5,141 nt of DNA from contig JAFYOK010000320.1 in assembly GCA_017560175.1 (NCBI GenBank), forward strand, positions 1 through 5,141. Reading direction: 5' to 3'. A program made the translations under genes and the position numbers. Origin of the DNA: Clostridia bacterium (GTDB lineage: Bacteria > Bacillota > Clostridia > Oscillospirales > Butyricicoccaceae). This document shows positions 5,025 through 5,141 of this stretch, piece by piece (the first letter of the stretch is position 1; each line of letters begins with the position of its first letter). The notes beneath the pieces are model-generated. The model did not search any database. It was not told the DNA's origin and saw only the letters and a program-made list of their open reading frames with translations.

Positions 5025-5141
5025 TTACTGGCCATATCTGGCGATCCTTATTCTGATCGCACTTTCGGCTTTTTTCTCCGGCTCGGAGATCGCATTTGCT
5101 TCGGCCAATAAGATGCGCCTCAAGAAGGCGGCTGCCGAAAA
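5014..5141 (+). CDS. Second CNNM/CorC-HlyC family membrane protein (3' end cut by window)
   Basis: The first 42 codons of a paralogue of the preceding gene are visible. They encode MDSS, a hydrophobic segment of about residues 6-22, and the family motif SGSEIAFASANKMRLKK at about 22-38, which aligns with AAAETAYSSMNKIRIKK of its neighbour. This copy has the more typical SGSE form of the motif. The start is set by the AGGAG at 4996-5000 with the same 13-nt spacing as in copy 1. It begins 23 nt after the upstream stop with no terminator between, so the two are probably co-transcribed and may work as a pair or a mixed dimer; that is inference from the family, whose members dimerise. Confidence 0.9.
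   Translation, partial: MDSSYWPYLAILILIALSAFFSGSEIAFASANKMRLKKAAAE

Overview
The window looks like chromosomal DNA from a Bacillota bacterium, probably a moderately GC-rich gut-type Clostridia (Oscillospirales-like). The evidence is strong AAAGGAG-type Shine-Dalgarno sites, sigma-A-type promoters, a short YtrA-type GntR regulator coupled to an ABC-2 exporter, and tandem CorC/HlyC-type membrane proteins. The assignment to a lineage is inference; no marker gene is present.

Layout. (1) 1-1831, plus strand: the end of a GntR/YtrA-type repressor, an ABC ATPase and an ABC-2 permease, joined by 7-nt and 4-nt overlaps. This is a compact self-regulated exporter operon whose promoter lies left of the window. 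(2) 1832-1976: a convergent intergenic region. It holds a strong bidirectional terminator (1838-1867) and, next to it, a directional array of five micro-hairpins joined by a GTGATAT linker (minus-strand sense). The array runs into the stop codon of the next gene. (3) 1977-3501, minus strand: a two-gene operon, an FkbM-family methyltransferase followed 1 nt later by an ElaA-like GNAT acetyltransferase. It is read from an extended -10 promoter near 3580 and ends through the hairpin array and terminator. (4) 3502-3721: a divergent promoter region with a near-consensus plus-strand promoter, a minus-strand extended -10 promoter, a CcpA/LacI-like palindrome and a small hairpin at the predicted minus-strand transcript start. 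(5) 3722-5141, plus strand: a complete CNNM/CBS/CorC-domain membrane protein, then the start of a second paralogue. Both have the same 29-nt ribosome-binding and start region although their coding sequences diverge right after it.

The most interesting structure is the GTGATAT-linked hairpin array at 1878-1980: stem sequences change from unit to unit while complementarity and linker are kept. Second is the duplicated leader and start module of the tandem CorC-type genes. The protein-coding genes belong to recognised families, and no defence system, CRISPR, phage or transposase gene is visible.
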